Assembly: GCA_002430605.1 (NCBI GenBank)
Contig: DJBY01000029.1
Coordinates: forward strand, 38,120-51,939
Direction: 5' to 3'
DNA length: 13,820 nt
Source of the DNA: Opitutia bacterium UBA5964
Lineage (GTDB): Bacteria; Verrucomicrobiota; Verrucomicrobiia; Opitutales; Coraliomargaritaceae
Positions within the stretch are counted from its first letter, which is position 1. Each line of letters opens with the position of its first letter. The translations under genes were made by a program, and so were the position numbers. Positions 8,190 through 13,820 of the stretch are shown here, one piece after another. The notes under the pieces are model-generated. The model did no database searches. It saw nothing but the letters and a program-made list of their open reading frames with translations, and was not told the origin of the DNA.

Positions 8190-10523
8190 ATGCATATTGA
8201 TTCATTCGCCCGAACTGTCCGCCTGAGCGTGCGCGAACTCGCGACCTTTCGTCAGGTGCCGTCGAGCGATGGGCATGGGGCTAGTTCATGGCGTGCCGCA
8301 GTCGGTCAACAATGGCACACCACCGCCGCCCACCAAACGCGCGAAAGCCACGCCGACGCACGCTTCGAAGTGCCACTTAAAGCGATATGGCTGCATCGCG
8401 ATTGGACCTTTGAAATCCAAGGCCGAATCGATCAGCTACTGCCGGATCCCGAGCAACTACGCATCCGCGAAGTTAAAACGATCCGCTGTGGTCTGCCCGC
8501 CAGTTCGGAAGAACTCGCCAGCCGCTACCCTGATTATTTCGCACAAGCCGCGATCTACCTAGGCCTCGCTCGGGTACTCCCTGAGTATGCCGACACCACG
8601 CTCTGTGCGGAGCTCTGCTTCATTGAGATCGAAACCGGCAGACAACAAATCGTGCCACTCAGCGAAGACGACGAGCGCGCCTTTGCCGACCAACTCGATA
8701 CGCTGCTCCCTTTCCTAGAAGACCGACGCACTAGCCAACTGCGCCTACAAGGCGTCGAGCTGCGGCCTGCATTCGAAACCTTACGCGAAGGACAGGCTGA
8801 GCTATTCGCCACGCTCGACCACGCCACCCTACAAAGCAAAACCGTGCTCCTCGAAGCGCCCACTGGATTTGGCAAAACTGGCATTGTGCTCGAACATATG
8901 CTACGTCAAATGCAGAACGGCGTCTATGATCGTGCGATCTACCTTACCAGTAAATCAACAGGTCAGCTCGAAACGATTCGCCAACTTCGCAGTATGATCG
9001 GCGACAACTTGCGCTACATCCAGATGCGTAACCGCACGGAGCACCGCATCGAAAGCGCCGCCCACACCTGCACCGGCGATGAGCGTTGCAATGACCGGAT
9101 CGGACAAAGCTGGCAGGCCGCTGCCATTTACCCGCCAGACCTGTTCGAAGACGGCACCCTCAGCCTTGACCGCAGCAAAGACATCGGCGCGTCCACTGGC
9201 GTCTGTCCCTATGCGCTGACCAAAGGCTGCCTGCCATTCGCCGAGGTCTGGATCGCTGATACCAACTACGTGTTCGCAACCGCCAGCCGTGCCGTCTTTA
9301 TGGAGCAGCATGGGTTCGATCCCGCCAAGACATTACTAATCGTCGACGAAGCGCACAATCTCCCCGACCGCGCGGCCGATGCGCTCAGTGTCGAACTCAG
9401 CGCAGCCGACCTGCTCTTCGCTCTCGAAGAACTACGCAGCGCAGGGGCACCGCACCATCTTCTCAGCATTGGCGAAGAGCTCATCCGTTGCCTCGAATTG
9501 TTGACCGCCAATGAGCCACTCCACTCTGATGCGCTCTGCGAAACGCTCGACTTGTGCGAAGATTTTACGCGGCAACTCAAAGACGCTCATTTCGATTACG
9601 CAACCACGGCACCCTTCGCCATCGACATCGTTTGGCGCATTCCAGATCTGGCACAACGCCTTGCCGAGCCGGCGCATCAATGGCTGTACTGGTCACCTTC
9701 GATTGGCACGCTCCGCGCCACCTGTCTTAACGCCAGCAACTGGATCGCAGACTGCGTCGCTCCCTTCGGCGGCAGTATTCTAATGTCTGCCACCCTCGCG
9801 CCAATTCAGAATTTTCGCGAGCGCTGTGGCCTTACCCCTGGCAACGCCACGCTCGCGCTCGGCCATGCACCGTGGCGCGAGGATGCTTATGACGTTGCCA
9901 TCGATACCCGTGTCGACACCCGCTACAAACAACGCGACAAATATTACGAAACCACCGCACGCACGATCGCTGCACTGATCGACCAAAGCCCCGGCGTGCC
10001 CGTCGCCGTTTTTTTCGCCTCCTATCTTTACGCCGAAAACATCAAAGCCTACCTCGAGGCGCTCAATCCAGCGGCCCGTATTCAAGTGCAACCGCGCGGC
10101 GTCGACCTAGCCGAACAAGAAACGTTCATTGACCAAGCGCTCCTCATGGCTGATGCCCTCTTCTTGATCTTAGGCTCCAGCTATGCCGAAGGCGTCGACA
10201 AGCTCGGCGGGCGGATCGACATCGCCATGGTGGTCGGCCCCGCCCTGCCAGAAGTCAACGCCATCCAAGACGCCAAGATGGAGATTCATCCCAGCACCGA
10301 AAGAGACGTAGCCTTCACAGATGTTTATATCATCCCCGCCATGCGCCGTATTCACCAAGCCCTTGGCCGCATCGTCCGCGCGCCCGGGCAACGCGCTAAA
10401 GTCTTACTGCATGGCAAACGCTACAACCAATGCGCTTACCATCAACAGCTCGCCCCCGAATATCAACAGGGCACCACGATCACCAACGATCACGAGTTGG
10501 TTGAGTGGCTACAACAAAGGTAG
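8190..10523 (+). CDS. XPD/DinG-like Fe-S DNA helicase with N-terminal PD-(D/E)XK nuclease domain
   Basis: A 777-residue fusion. Residues 1-180 look like a RecB/Cas4-type nuclease: Asp81 in GRID, then Glu94 and Lys96 in IREVKT, then Gln119 and Tyr123 in QAAIYLGL. The remainder is a superfamily 2 XPD/Rad3-type helicase: Walker A APTGFGKT (223-230), four cysteines (294, 300, 339, 347) spaced as the Fe-S cluster ligands of XPD, DEAH at 386-389, MSAT at 532-535, YAEGVD at 665-670 and QALGRIVR at 723-730. Family members unwind DNA 5' to 3' in repair or at stalled structures; the nuclease could cut the unwound strand. An in-frame TGA at 8181 shows that the reading frame cannot begin earlier than 8190. 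There is no Shine-Dalgarno. The specific pathway is not known from sequence. Confidence 0.93.
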   Translation: MHIDSFARTVRLSVRELATFRQVPSSDGHGASSWRAAVGQQWHTTAAHQTRESHADARFEVPLKAIWLHRDWTFEIQGRIDQLLPDPEQLRIREVKTIRCGLPASSEELASRYPDYFAQAAIYLGLARVLPEYADTTLCAELCFIEIETGRQQIVPLSEDDERAFADQLDTLLPFLEDRRTSQLRLQGVELRPAFETLREGQAELFATLDHATLQSKTVLLEAPTGFGKTGIVLEHMLRQMQNGVYDRAIYLTSKSTGQLETIRQLRSMIGDNLRYIQMRNRTEHRIESAAHTCTGDERCNDRIGQSWQAAAIYPPDLFEDGTLSLDRSKDIGASTGVCPYALTKGCLPFAEVWIADTNYVFATASRAVFMEQHGFDPAKTLLIVDEAHNLPDRAADALSVELSAADLLFALEELRSAGAPHHLLSIGEELIRCLELLTANEPLHSDALCETLDLCEDFTRQLKDAHFDYATTAPFAIDIVWRIPDLAQRLAEPAHQWLYWSPSIGTLRATCLNASNWIADCVAPFGGSILMSATLAPIQNFRERCGLTPGNATLALGHAPWREDAYDVAIDTRVDTRYKQRDKYYETTARTIAALIDQSPGVPVAVFFASYLYAENIKAYLEALNPAARIQVQPRGVDLAEQETFIDQALLMADALFLILGSSYAEGVDKLGGRIDIAMVVGPALPEVNAIQDAKMEIHPSTERDVAFTDVYIIPAMRRIHQALGRIVRAPGQRAKVLLHGKRYNQCAYHQQLAPEYQQGTTITNDHELVEWLQQR

Positions 10524-10525
10524 CG

Positions 10526-10541
10526 CGCTTTGGCCAAAGCG
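10526..10541. other. Perfect 16-bp palindrome just after the helicase gene
   Basis: CGCTTTGGCCAAAGCG reads the same on both strands and starts two bases after the helicase stop codon. As RNA it would make a 6-bp stem with a GGCC loop. There is no T run, so a role in mRNA 3' end protection or as a protein-binding site is as likely as termination. Confidence 0.7.
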
Positions 10542-10631
10542 GATCATACCACGCCTCAAGCTCGAATAATCGTATTGCTTGTTCAGGCAAAACTGCTTTG
10601 TTCGTCGATTCTCGCGAATGCGGAACGATAT

Positions 10632-10705
10632 GTGGGCGTAGCTCAGCTGGATAGAGCATCGGTTTTCTAAACCGAGGGTCCCGGGTTCGAGTCCCGGCGC
10701 CCATA
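10632..10705 (+). tRNA. tRNA-Arg(UCU)
   Basis: A complete cloverleaf. The acceptor stem GTGGGCG (10632-10638) pairs with CGCCCAT (10698-10704) with one G-U. The D arm GCTC/GAGC has the GG pair in its loop. The anticodon stem TCGGT/ACCGA holds the loop TTTCTAA with anticodon TCT at 10666-10668. The T arm is CCGGG-TTCGAGT-CCCGG. The discriminator base is A at 10705 and no CCA is encoded. It reads AGA and, by wobble, AGG arginine codons. I see no partial copy of its 3' end elsewhere in the window, so no sign that it is a used integration site here. Confidence 0.97.
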
Positions 10706-10789
10706 CGTTCCAATCAGTCGAGCACATCATGTTCCAGCTTATTTGATATGCTCCAGGCTACACGATTTGAGTCCTAACATAAGGCCAGT

Positions 10790-10848
10790 CACTGCGATGA
10801 CTCGTAGTGAGCCGGTTTATCTAGCATTATCATCTAGGTCCATGATAA
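10790..10848. other. Two inverted repeats in the tRNA/response regulator spacer
   Basis: The 259-bp spacer 10706-10964 has no gene. It holds hairpin CACTGCGA-TGAC-TCGTAGTG (10790-10809, one G-U pair) and the inverted repeat TTATCAT-CTAGGTCC-ATGATAA (10827-10848). Either could lie in the 3' end of the minus-strand response regulator transcript. Neither is followed by a T run. Confidence 0.45.
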
Positions 10849-10964
10849 CTGGACTTTCCAATGGCACTGCCAGTACCAAAGTTGCAACAGTGACACAAAT
10901 GTGAACGCGCCAATAGAGCGGCGCGGCTACACTAGAAAAATGCGCCTGCCAACCGCTACAAGAA

Positions 10965-11636
10965 TTATTGCTTCTGGTGCGAGACTGCGGTCCAATCGAG
11001 GCCGCCTTTAGATTTGACGACGCCTTTTTCGAAGGCAAAGCGCACGAGACTCGCTTCGTCGCTGATGTTAAGTCGCTTCATCACATTGTGCTTGTGGCGA
11101 CGAATGGTGAACTCACTAATACCCAATATTTCACCCGCACTCACATGGTCATGGCCTTGCGCAATCAAGCGCAGCACCTGCAACTCACGATCCGACAACA
11201 CTTTGTAATAGGCATCCGGATCCTGCCACATGCCAGCAATGATCTTTTGCGCATTATCTGAATAGAAAATCTCTCCAGCGGAGACGTCGTTAAATGCGGT
11301 AAATAATGTTTCGAGCGACATCTCTCGCTTATGCACAAAACCGAGTATACCACTGCGGGTGACTTCGCGAATCGTATAGTCATCGCACTCACTGGAAAGC
11401 GCTAAGATTCGAACATCTGGGGCCACTGCGAGTATCCGACGCGCCAGACTCAAGCCGTCAAGTTTGGGCAACATTAAATCCAGTACGACAAAATCGAATT
11501 TTTCTTTCTCAAAAAGCGCCCATGCCGACTCGCCATCACTTGCTTCCTTGACGTAGTCAAATTCAAACTCACGTGAGACGACACTGGCTAACAATTCACG
11601 AACCAACTCTTCATCTTCTACAATAAGTGCTTTCAT
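10965..11636 (-). CDS. Orphan NarL/FixJ-type response regulator with LuxR-type HTH
   Basis: A 223-residue two-domain regulator. The receiver domain (1-120) has the acidic pocket Glu7/Asp8 in IVEDEE, the phosphoacceptor Asp53 in VVLDLMLP, Ser81 in the switch position and Lys103 in VHKRE. A linker leads to a LuxR/GerE HTH: LSDRELQVLRLIAQGHDH at 147-164, then the recognition helix ISEFTIRRHKHNVMKRLNI at 173-191. It should bind DNA as a dimer when phosphorylated. No histidine kinase lies next to it, so its partner is elsewhere. A C-terminal tail of about 20 residues follows the HTH. The ATG at 11636 gives the standard MKALIVEDEE start. A perfect TATAAT lies upstream on the same strand. Confidence 0.95.
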   Translation of the reverse strand: MKALIVEDEELVRELLASVVSREFEFDYVKEASDGESAWALFEKEKFDFVVLDLMLPKLDGLSLARRILAVAPDVRILALSSECDDYTIREVTRSGILGFVHKREMSLETLFTAFNDVSAGEIFYSDNAQKIIAGMWQDPDAYYKVLSDRELQVLRLIAQGHDHVSAGEILGISEFTIRRHKHNVMKRLNISDEASLVRFAFEKGVVKSKGGLDWTAVSHQKQ

Positions 11637-11711
11637 TCATAATTTAGATAAATGATGTCTAATAACAAATCGAGTTTAATTTACGTTATTTATGACTAAA
11701 AGTAACAAATT

Positions 11712-11740
11712 ATTATAGATTCTTTGATATCCACTAAATA
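11712..11740 (-). promoter_or_regulatory. Possible promoter of the response regulator gene
   Basis: On the minus strand a perfect -10 hexamer TATAAT lies at 11717-11712, about 75 bases before the regulator ATG. The -35 position at 17-bp spacing (11735-11740) reads TATTTA, a poor match, so an activator or another sigma factor may be needed. The whole spacer 11637-11921 is clearly richer in A+T than its surroundings and also contains TAACAAAT twice (11663-11670, 11703-11710), exactly 40 bp apart. No gene is seen in the spacer. Confidence 0.35.
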
Positions 11741-11921
11741 ACTTTATCGAATCAATCAGAACAGGACCATTGCCCTCACTACGAAACGGAAAGAACAGTA
11801 GCACAGGATGAACTATAGTTGCTTTTTTCTATGTCATTTGGCCTTATCAGTCATACAACGCCCCCAGGATTCTTGCGGATTTTTTTAATGACAGACAGGC
11901 AGAACCATTTAAACTGCTGGC

Positions 11922-12281
11922 ATGATTACGAATGTTCATGAGATTGTCCCAGAAGTTGCTGAAGATGTACGAGGCGGCACGGGAACAGCCTACGCGCACA
12001 AACTGTTGGATCTATTCCCTGGTAGCGCGATCAAGAGCGTCGGCCTCGTGCGCTTAGAACCAGGTGCCAGCGTCGGCGCGCATTCGCACAATGGCGATGA
12101 GGACTTCTATTACTGCATTTCCGGTACGGGCATCGTGGTCGATAATGGCGTCGAACATCCTTTTACACCAGGCACGTTACAAATCACACGCGACGGTGAG
12201 ACTCAGGCAATCCGCAATACGGGCGAAACCGAACTCGTTTTCCTCGGTGCGCTGATCGATACCCCGGCAGAATTTAAATAA
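11922..12281 (+). CDS. Single-domain cupin (cupin 2 type)
   Basis: A small beta-barrel protein of 119 residues, cytosolic, with one cupin domain. Motif 1 is intact: GASVGAHSHNGDEDFYYCISGTG at 48-70 is G(X)5HXH(X)3E(X)6G, supplying metal ligands His54, His56 and Glu60. In motif 2 (about 90-99, RDGETQAIRN) the usual third histidine is replaced by Gln95, so the metal site has Gln as fourth ligand or a weakened site. Cupins of this size include isomerases, dioxygenases and sugar or ligand binders, so the reaction cannot be named. The ATG at 11922 has no clear Shine-Dalgarno. It stands alone between the response regulator (divergent) and trmL (convergent). A link to the divergent regulator is possible but unproven. 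Confidence 0.9.
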   Translation: MITNVHEIVPEVAEDVRGGTGTAYAHKLLDLFPGSAIKSVGLVRLEPGASVGAHSHNGDEDFYYCISGTGIVVDNGVEHPFTPGTLQITRDGETQAIRNTGETELVFLGALIDTPAEFK

Positions 12282-12313
12282 CGAGGCGTTTATCCAGTTC
12301 GATCGCAACGGCT

Positions 12314-12378
12314 CATAAGCGCTAGGGACGGCGAGCCCTTTTGTTAGTATTTTAGCAGTGCATACGCTCCCGCTTATG
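12314..12378. repeat. Inverted repeat in the cupin/trmL spacer, with a GGCGAG core
   Basis: CATAAGCG (12314-12321) is the reverse complement of CGCTTATG (12371-12378). Between them is AGGGACGGCGAGCCCT (12324-12339), a small weak palindrome followed by TTTTGTT. The element sits between the convergent cupin and trmL genes and could end transcription from the cupin side. The GGCGAG core is shared with the left-end tandem array. Confidence 0.4.
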
Positions 12379-12388
12379 GCTCAACGCC

Positions 12389-12847
12389 CTACCCTACGGC
12401 GAGTTGCCGCAATGCCTCGTAAGTCCCAATGCCAGCCGAAGTCGAAAGATTCAGCGAGCGGAGATTCGTGTTTTTATGTGGAATGGTCAGGCGTTGCCCT
12501 TCCAGTTCGACATGCAACCAGTCTGGCACACCATGCCCCTCGCTGCCAAAGACCAGACCGTCGTCCTCTGCGTATTGCACATCCCAATACACATGATCTG
12601 CCTTAGTGGTAAACAACCACATACGTCTAGGTCCAAATTCGCTTGCCTTGAACGCTGCCCAATCTGCGTGATGGTGCACATCAAGCGAGTGCCAATAATC
12701 CATGCCGCTGCGCTTGAGATGTTTATCGGTGATGGTGAACCCCAAGGGATGTATCAAATGTAAGCGCGTCTCAGTAATAGCACAGAGTCGGCCGATATTG
12801 CCCGTATTTTGAGGGATCTCCGGATTAAATAAGACGATGTGCAGCAT
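12389..12847 (-). CDS. trmL: tRNA (cytidine/uridine-34 2'-O)-methyltransferase TrmL
   Basis: A SPOUT-class methyltransferase that uses SAM to methylate the ribose of the wobble base (34) in tRNA-Leu isoacceptors. The 152 residues match the short, single-domain TrmL. Visible are the N-terminal FNPEIPQNTGNIGR (7-20), LKRSGMDYW (44-52), the SAM-binding knot segment LVFGSEGHGVP (98-108), and IPHKNTNLRSLNLSTSAGIG (122-141) followed by YEALRQ, the trefoil-knot C terminus. In most relatives the knot segment reads FGPE or FGSE, so this is within normal range. The ATG at 12847 gives the expected MLHIVLFNPEIP start. No Shine-Dalgarno; a spacer repeat begins less than 10 bases upstream. It is convergent with the cupin gene. 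Confidence 0.95.
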   Translation of the reverse strand: MLHIVLFNPEIPQNTGNIGRLCAITETRLHLIHPLGFTITDKHLKRSGMDYWHSLDVHHHADWAAFKASEFGPRRMWLFTTKADHVYWDVQYAEDDGLVFGSEGHGVPDWLHVELEGQRLTIPHKNTNLRSLNLSTSAGIGTYEALRQLAVG

Positions 12848-12854
12848 TGCGACG

Positions 12855-12948
12855 AATATTGGACGTCCAACATCGAACGTCCAACATTGAATTTGATTGG
12901 GATGTATCTTTTAACCCGCACCTTGGTGCTTCGCATGGGAATACATCC
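12855..12948. repeat. Composite spacer repeat upstream of trmL
   Basis: It opens with the palindrome TTGGACGTCCAA (12859-12870) and then a 14-bp tandem pair, ACGTCCAACATCGA (12863-12876) and ACGTCCAACATTGA (12877-12890). Next comes an inverted repeat, GGATGTAT (12900-12907) with ATACATCC (12941-12948), enclosing the tight hairpin GCACC-TT-GGTGC (12918-12929). GTTGGACGTTCGATG-type words are common non-coding spacer repeats in Verrucomicrobia and relatives, often mis-called as peptides reading MLDVRCW. The rest of the spacer to dgkA (12949-13057) shows nothing clear apart from the small hairpin at its end. Confidence 0.75.
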
Positions 12949-13047
12949 GTCGTCTTAATGATTCGGTGGTGGTCTCGGGTGAAACGTGTTGCCGATAGGC
13001 TGCTTGATATGAAAGCACACGCCGTGCCGCGCATTGCATAAATAAGG

Positions 13048-13059
13048 AGGCGAGCGCCT
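13048..13059. other. Small GC hairpin overlapping the dgkA stop codon
   Basis: AGGCG-AG-CGCCT (13048-13059) is a 5-bp stem with a 2-base centre that overlaps the dgkA stop (13058-13060). It has the same GGCGAG core as the array at 1-270. The stem is short, so this is a weak call. Confidence 0.35.
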
Positions 13060-13444
13060 ACCAATTCGAGTAAAGCACAGTCGCCCAGCAGGTGCCGCAG
13101 TTAACGAGCGCAATAAAGACCGCAGCACTGCCCATATCTTTCGCCTGTCTAGCGAGTGAACGGCGTTCTAGTGAAATATCGTCTACCACCGCTTCGATCG
13201 CAGAGTTCAAGACCTCGACGATCAATACGAGTAACACACTACCAATTAGAATCAAACGCTCGACTAGGGTCAGTGGCAGAAATAATGAGCCAATAATGAG
13301 GATACTGCCGACGATAACCTCTAAGCGAAACGCGGCTTCATTCATCGCATAACCGAAGCCAGCTAGCGAACAGGCGCCAGCTTTTAAGAGTCGGGTGCAG
13401 CCAGTGTGCTTATGAACGGATGGATCGATATCATTTGAACTCAT
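13058..13444 (-). CDS. dgkA: Diacylglycerol kinase, DgkA family
   Basis: A small inner-membrane kinase that phosphorylates diacylglycerol (or undecaprenol in some Gram-positive relatives) with ATP, recycling lipid left by membrane-glycan synthesis into phosphatidic acid. The 128 residues are near the usual 120. Three hydrophobic membrane segments are visible, about 41-60, 62-79 and 105-124. Family residues present are NEAAFRLE (35-42), the signature EVLNSAIEAVVD (77-88) with Glu77 and Glu84 matching the catalytic and metal-binding positions, and AKDMGSAAV (101-109). Signature and spacing fit the Gram-negative type. The ATG at 13444 is accepted; an N-terminal extension of about 15 polar residues precedes the amphipathic helix. 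It lies upstream of and on the same strand as trmL, but 210 bp of repeats separate them. Confidence 0.95.
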   Translation of the reverse strand: MSSNDIDPSVHKHTGCTRLLKAGACSLAGFGYAMNEAAFRLEVIVGSILIIGSLFLPLTLVERLILIGSVLLVLIVEVLNSAIEAVVDDISLERRSLARQAKDMGSAAVFIALVNCGTCWATVLYSNW

Positions 13445-13574
13445 AACATTTACGATGATGCGCTATTGATCACATTCATACAGTAAGTTTCAGTGGAAAC
13501 ACACAGGCAAAAATCAGATCGTTAGTTGCGCCGTTATATCTAACTCAAAATAGCCACAAGACAAGGCGTTAGAA

Positions 13575-13645
13575 GCACTCAGTGCAAATGGCTATACTGC
13601 CAGCGTTGGCATAGCTTGCGCGCATCAGTCGTGTGACTGGCGCAA
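13575..13645. other. Three consecutive hairpins in the dgkA upstream spacer
   Basis: In the gene-free spacer 13445-13717, three stem-loops follow one another: GCAC-TCA-GTGC (13575-13585); GCTA + TGCCA-GCGT-TGGCA + TAGC (13591-13615, with bulge TAC); and TTGCGC + CAGTC-GTGT-GACTG + GCGCAA (13616-13645, with bulge GCAT). The last two abut with no gap. Each has a 4-nt loop and a one-sided bulge on the left strand, a similarity not expected by chance. This may be a repeat element or a small structured RNA. No promoter or terminator is obvious. Confidence 0.6.
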
Positions 13646-13717
13646 AATCTCAAGCGCGAGTGCGGTGGCGGATAGTCTCCTGCTAGCACATAGTAAGCAC
13701 CACGTCCTACAAAAAAC

Positions 13718-13820
13718 TTACGAGCGCCCCACACGCATGATCGCTGCGGTCAACGCATCGAGTTGCGCCTCATGTAACTCACGCTTCGGATCATACTGAT
13801 CGAGCAACATCCAAAAACGC
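13718..13820 (-). CDS. C-terminal fragment of an unidentified gene, cut by the window edge
   Basis: A minus-strand reading frame enters at the right edge and ends with TAA at 13720-13718, giving 33 residues. It starts RFWMLLDQYDPKREL and ends AAIMRVGRS, a charged, helix-like sequence with normal amino acid use. A run of T follows the stop, but without a clear hairpin. The product cannot be identified from this piece. It could be an accidental open frame, but the composition and the stop before a non-coding spacer favour a true gene end. Confidence 0.5.
   Translation of the reverse strand, partial: RFWMLLDQYDPKRELHEAQLDALTAAIMRVGRS

Noticed and set aside
10480..10730. Small minus-strand open frames covering the tRNA gene
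   Set aside because: Peptides such as GAGTRTRDPRFRKP are the known artefact of translating the complement of a tRNA gene.
12754..13064. Short minus-strand open frames reading MLDVRCW-type peptides
   Set aside because: They are translations of the spacer repeat GTTGGACGTTCGATG type, not genes.
13537..13574. Integron attC-like site, from inverted TCTAAC/GTTAGA and GCGTTAGAAGCAC words
   Set aside because: The span is about 38 bp, too short for attC; inner L boxes are missing and GTTAGAA does not fit the GTTRRRY core.

Overview
This window looks like chromosomal DNA from a Verrucomicrobiota bacterium, probably of the Opitutales/Puniceicoccales type (Coraliomargarita or Lentimonas-like). That placement is inferred from three things: the mix of genes, the near absence of Shine-Dalgarno sequences before otherwise clear genes, and short palindromic and AT-rich repeats packed into the spacers. 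No rRNA or other decisive marker is present. Most genes are housekeeping. I see no transposase, integrase, phage gene, CRISPR array or toxin-antitoxin pair.

Layout. 1-353 is non-coding: nearly seven copies of a 40-bp tandem repeat with a hairpin-forming palindrome, then a strong rho-independent terminator. acs (acetyl-CoA synthetase, minus) runs into that terminator. Divergent from it is a 591-residue cytosolic protein of unknown function, suggested to be a helical toroid plus beta-rich domain. An AT-rich inverted-repeat element follows and ends four bases before the GTG start of an isolated hisF. After a spacer with REP-like hairpins comes a metal-dependent amidohydrolase, which converges across a hairpin on a UDP-glucuronate decarboxylase gene (minus). 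Divergent from that is a small exported protein, then a 777-residue XPD-like helicase with four Fe-S cysteines and an N-terminal PD-(D/E)XK-type nuclease domain. A tRNA-Arg(UCU) follows.

The right part holds an orphan NarL/LuxR-type response regulator (minus), an AT-rich spacer, a one-domain cupin (plus), trmL (minus) whose start abuts a second kind of spacer repeat, dgkA (minus), a spacer with three stacked hairpins, and the last 33 codons of an unidentified minus-strand gene cut by the window edge.

Genes are mostly single units with frequent strand switches, so little operon logic can be read. Separate themes are acetate activation (acs), histidine biosynthesis (hisF), nucleotide-sugar supply for envelope or exopolysaccharide (uxs), lipid recycling (dgkA), tRNA decoding (tRNA-Arg, trmL) and DNA repair (helicase-nuclease). 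The least ordinary items are the helicase-nuclease fusion, the unknown 591-residue protein and the diverse spacer repeats, two of which lie directly against start codons.
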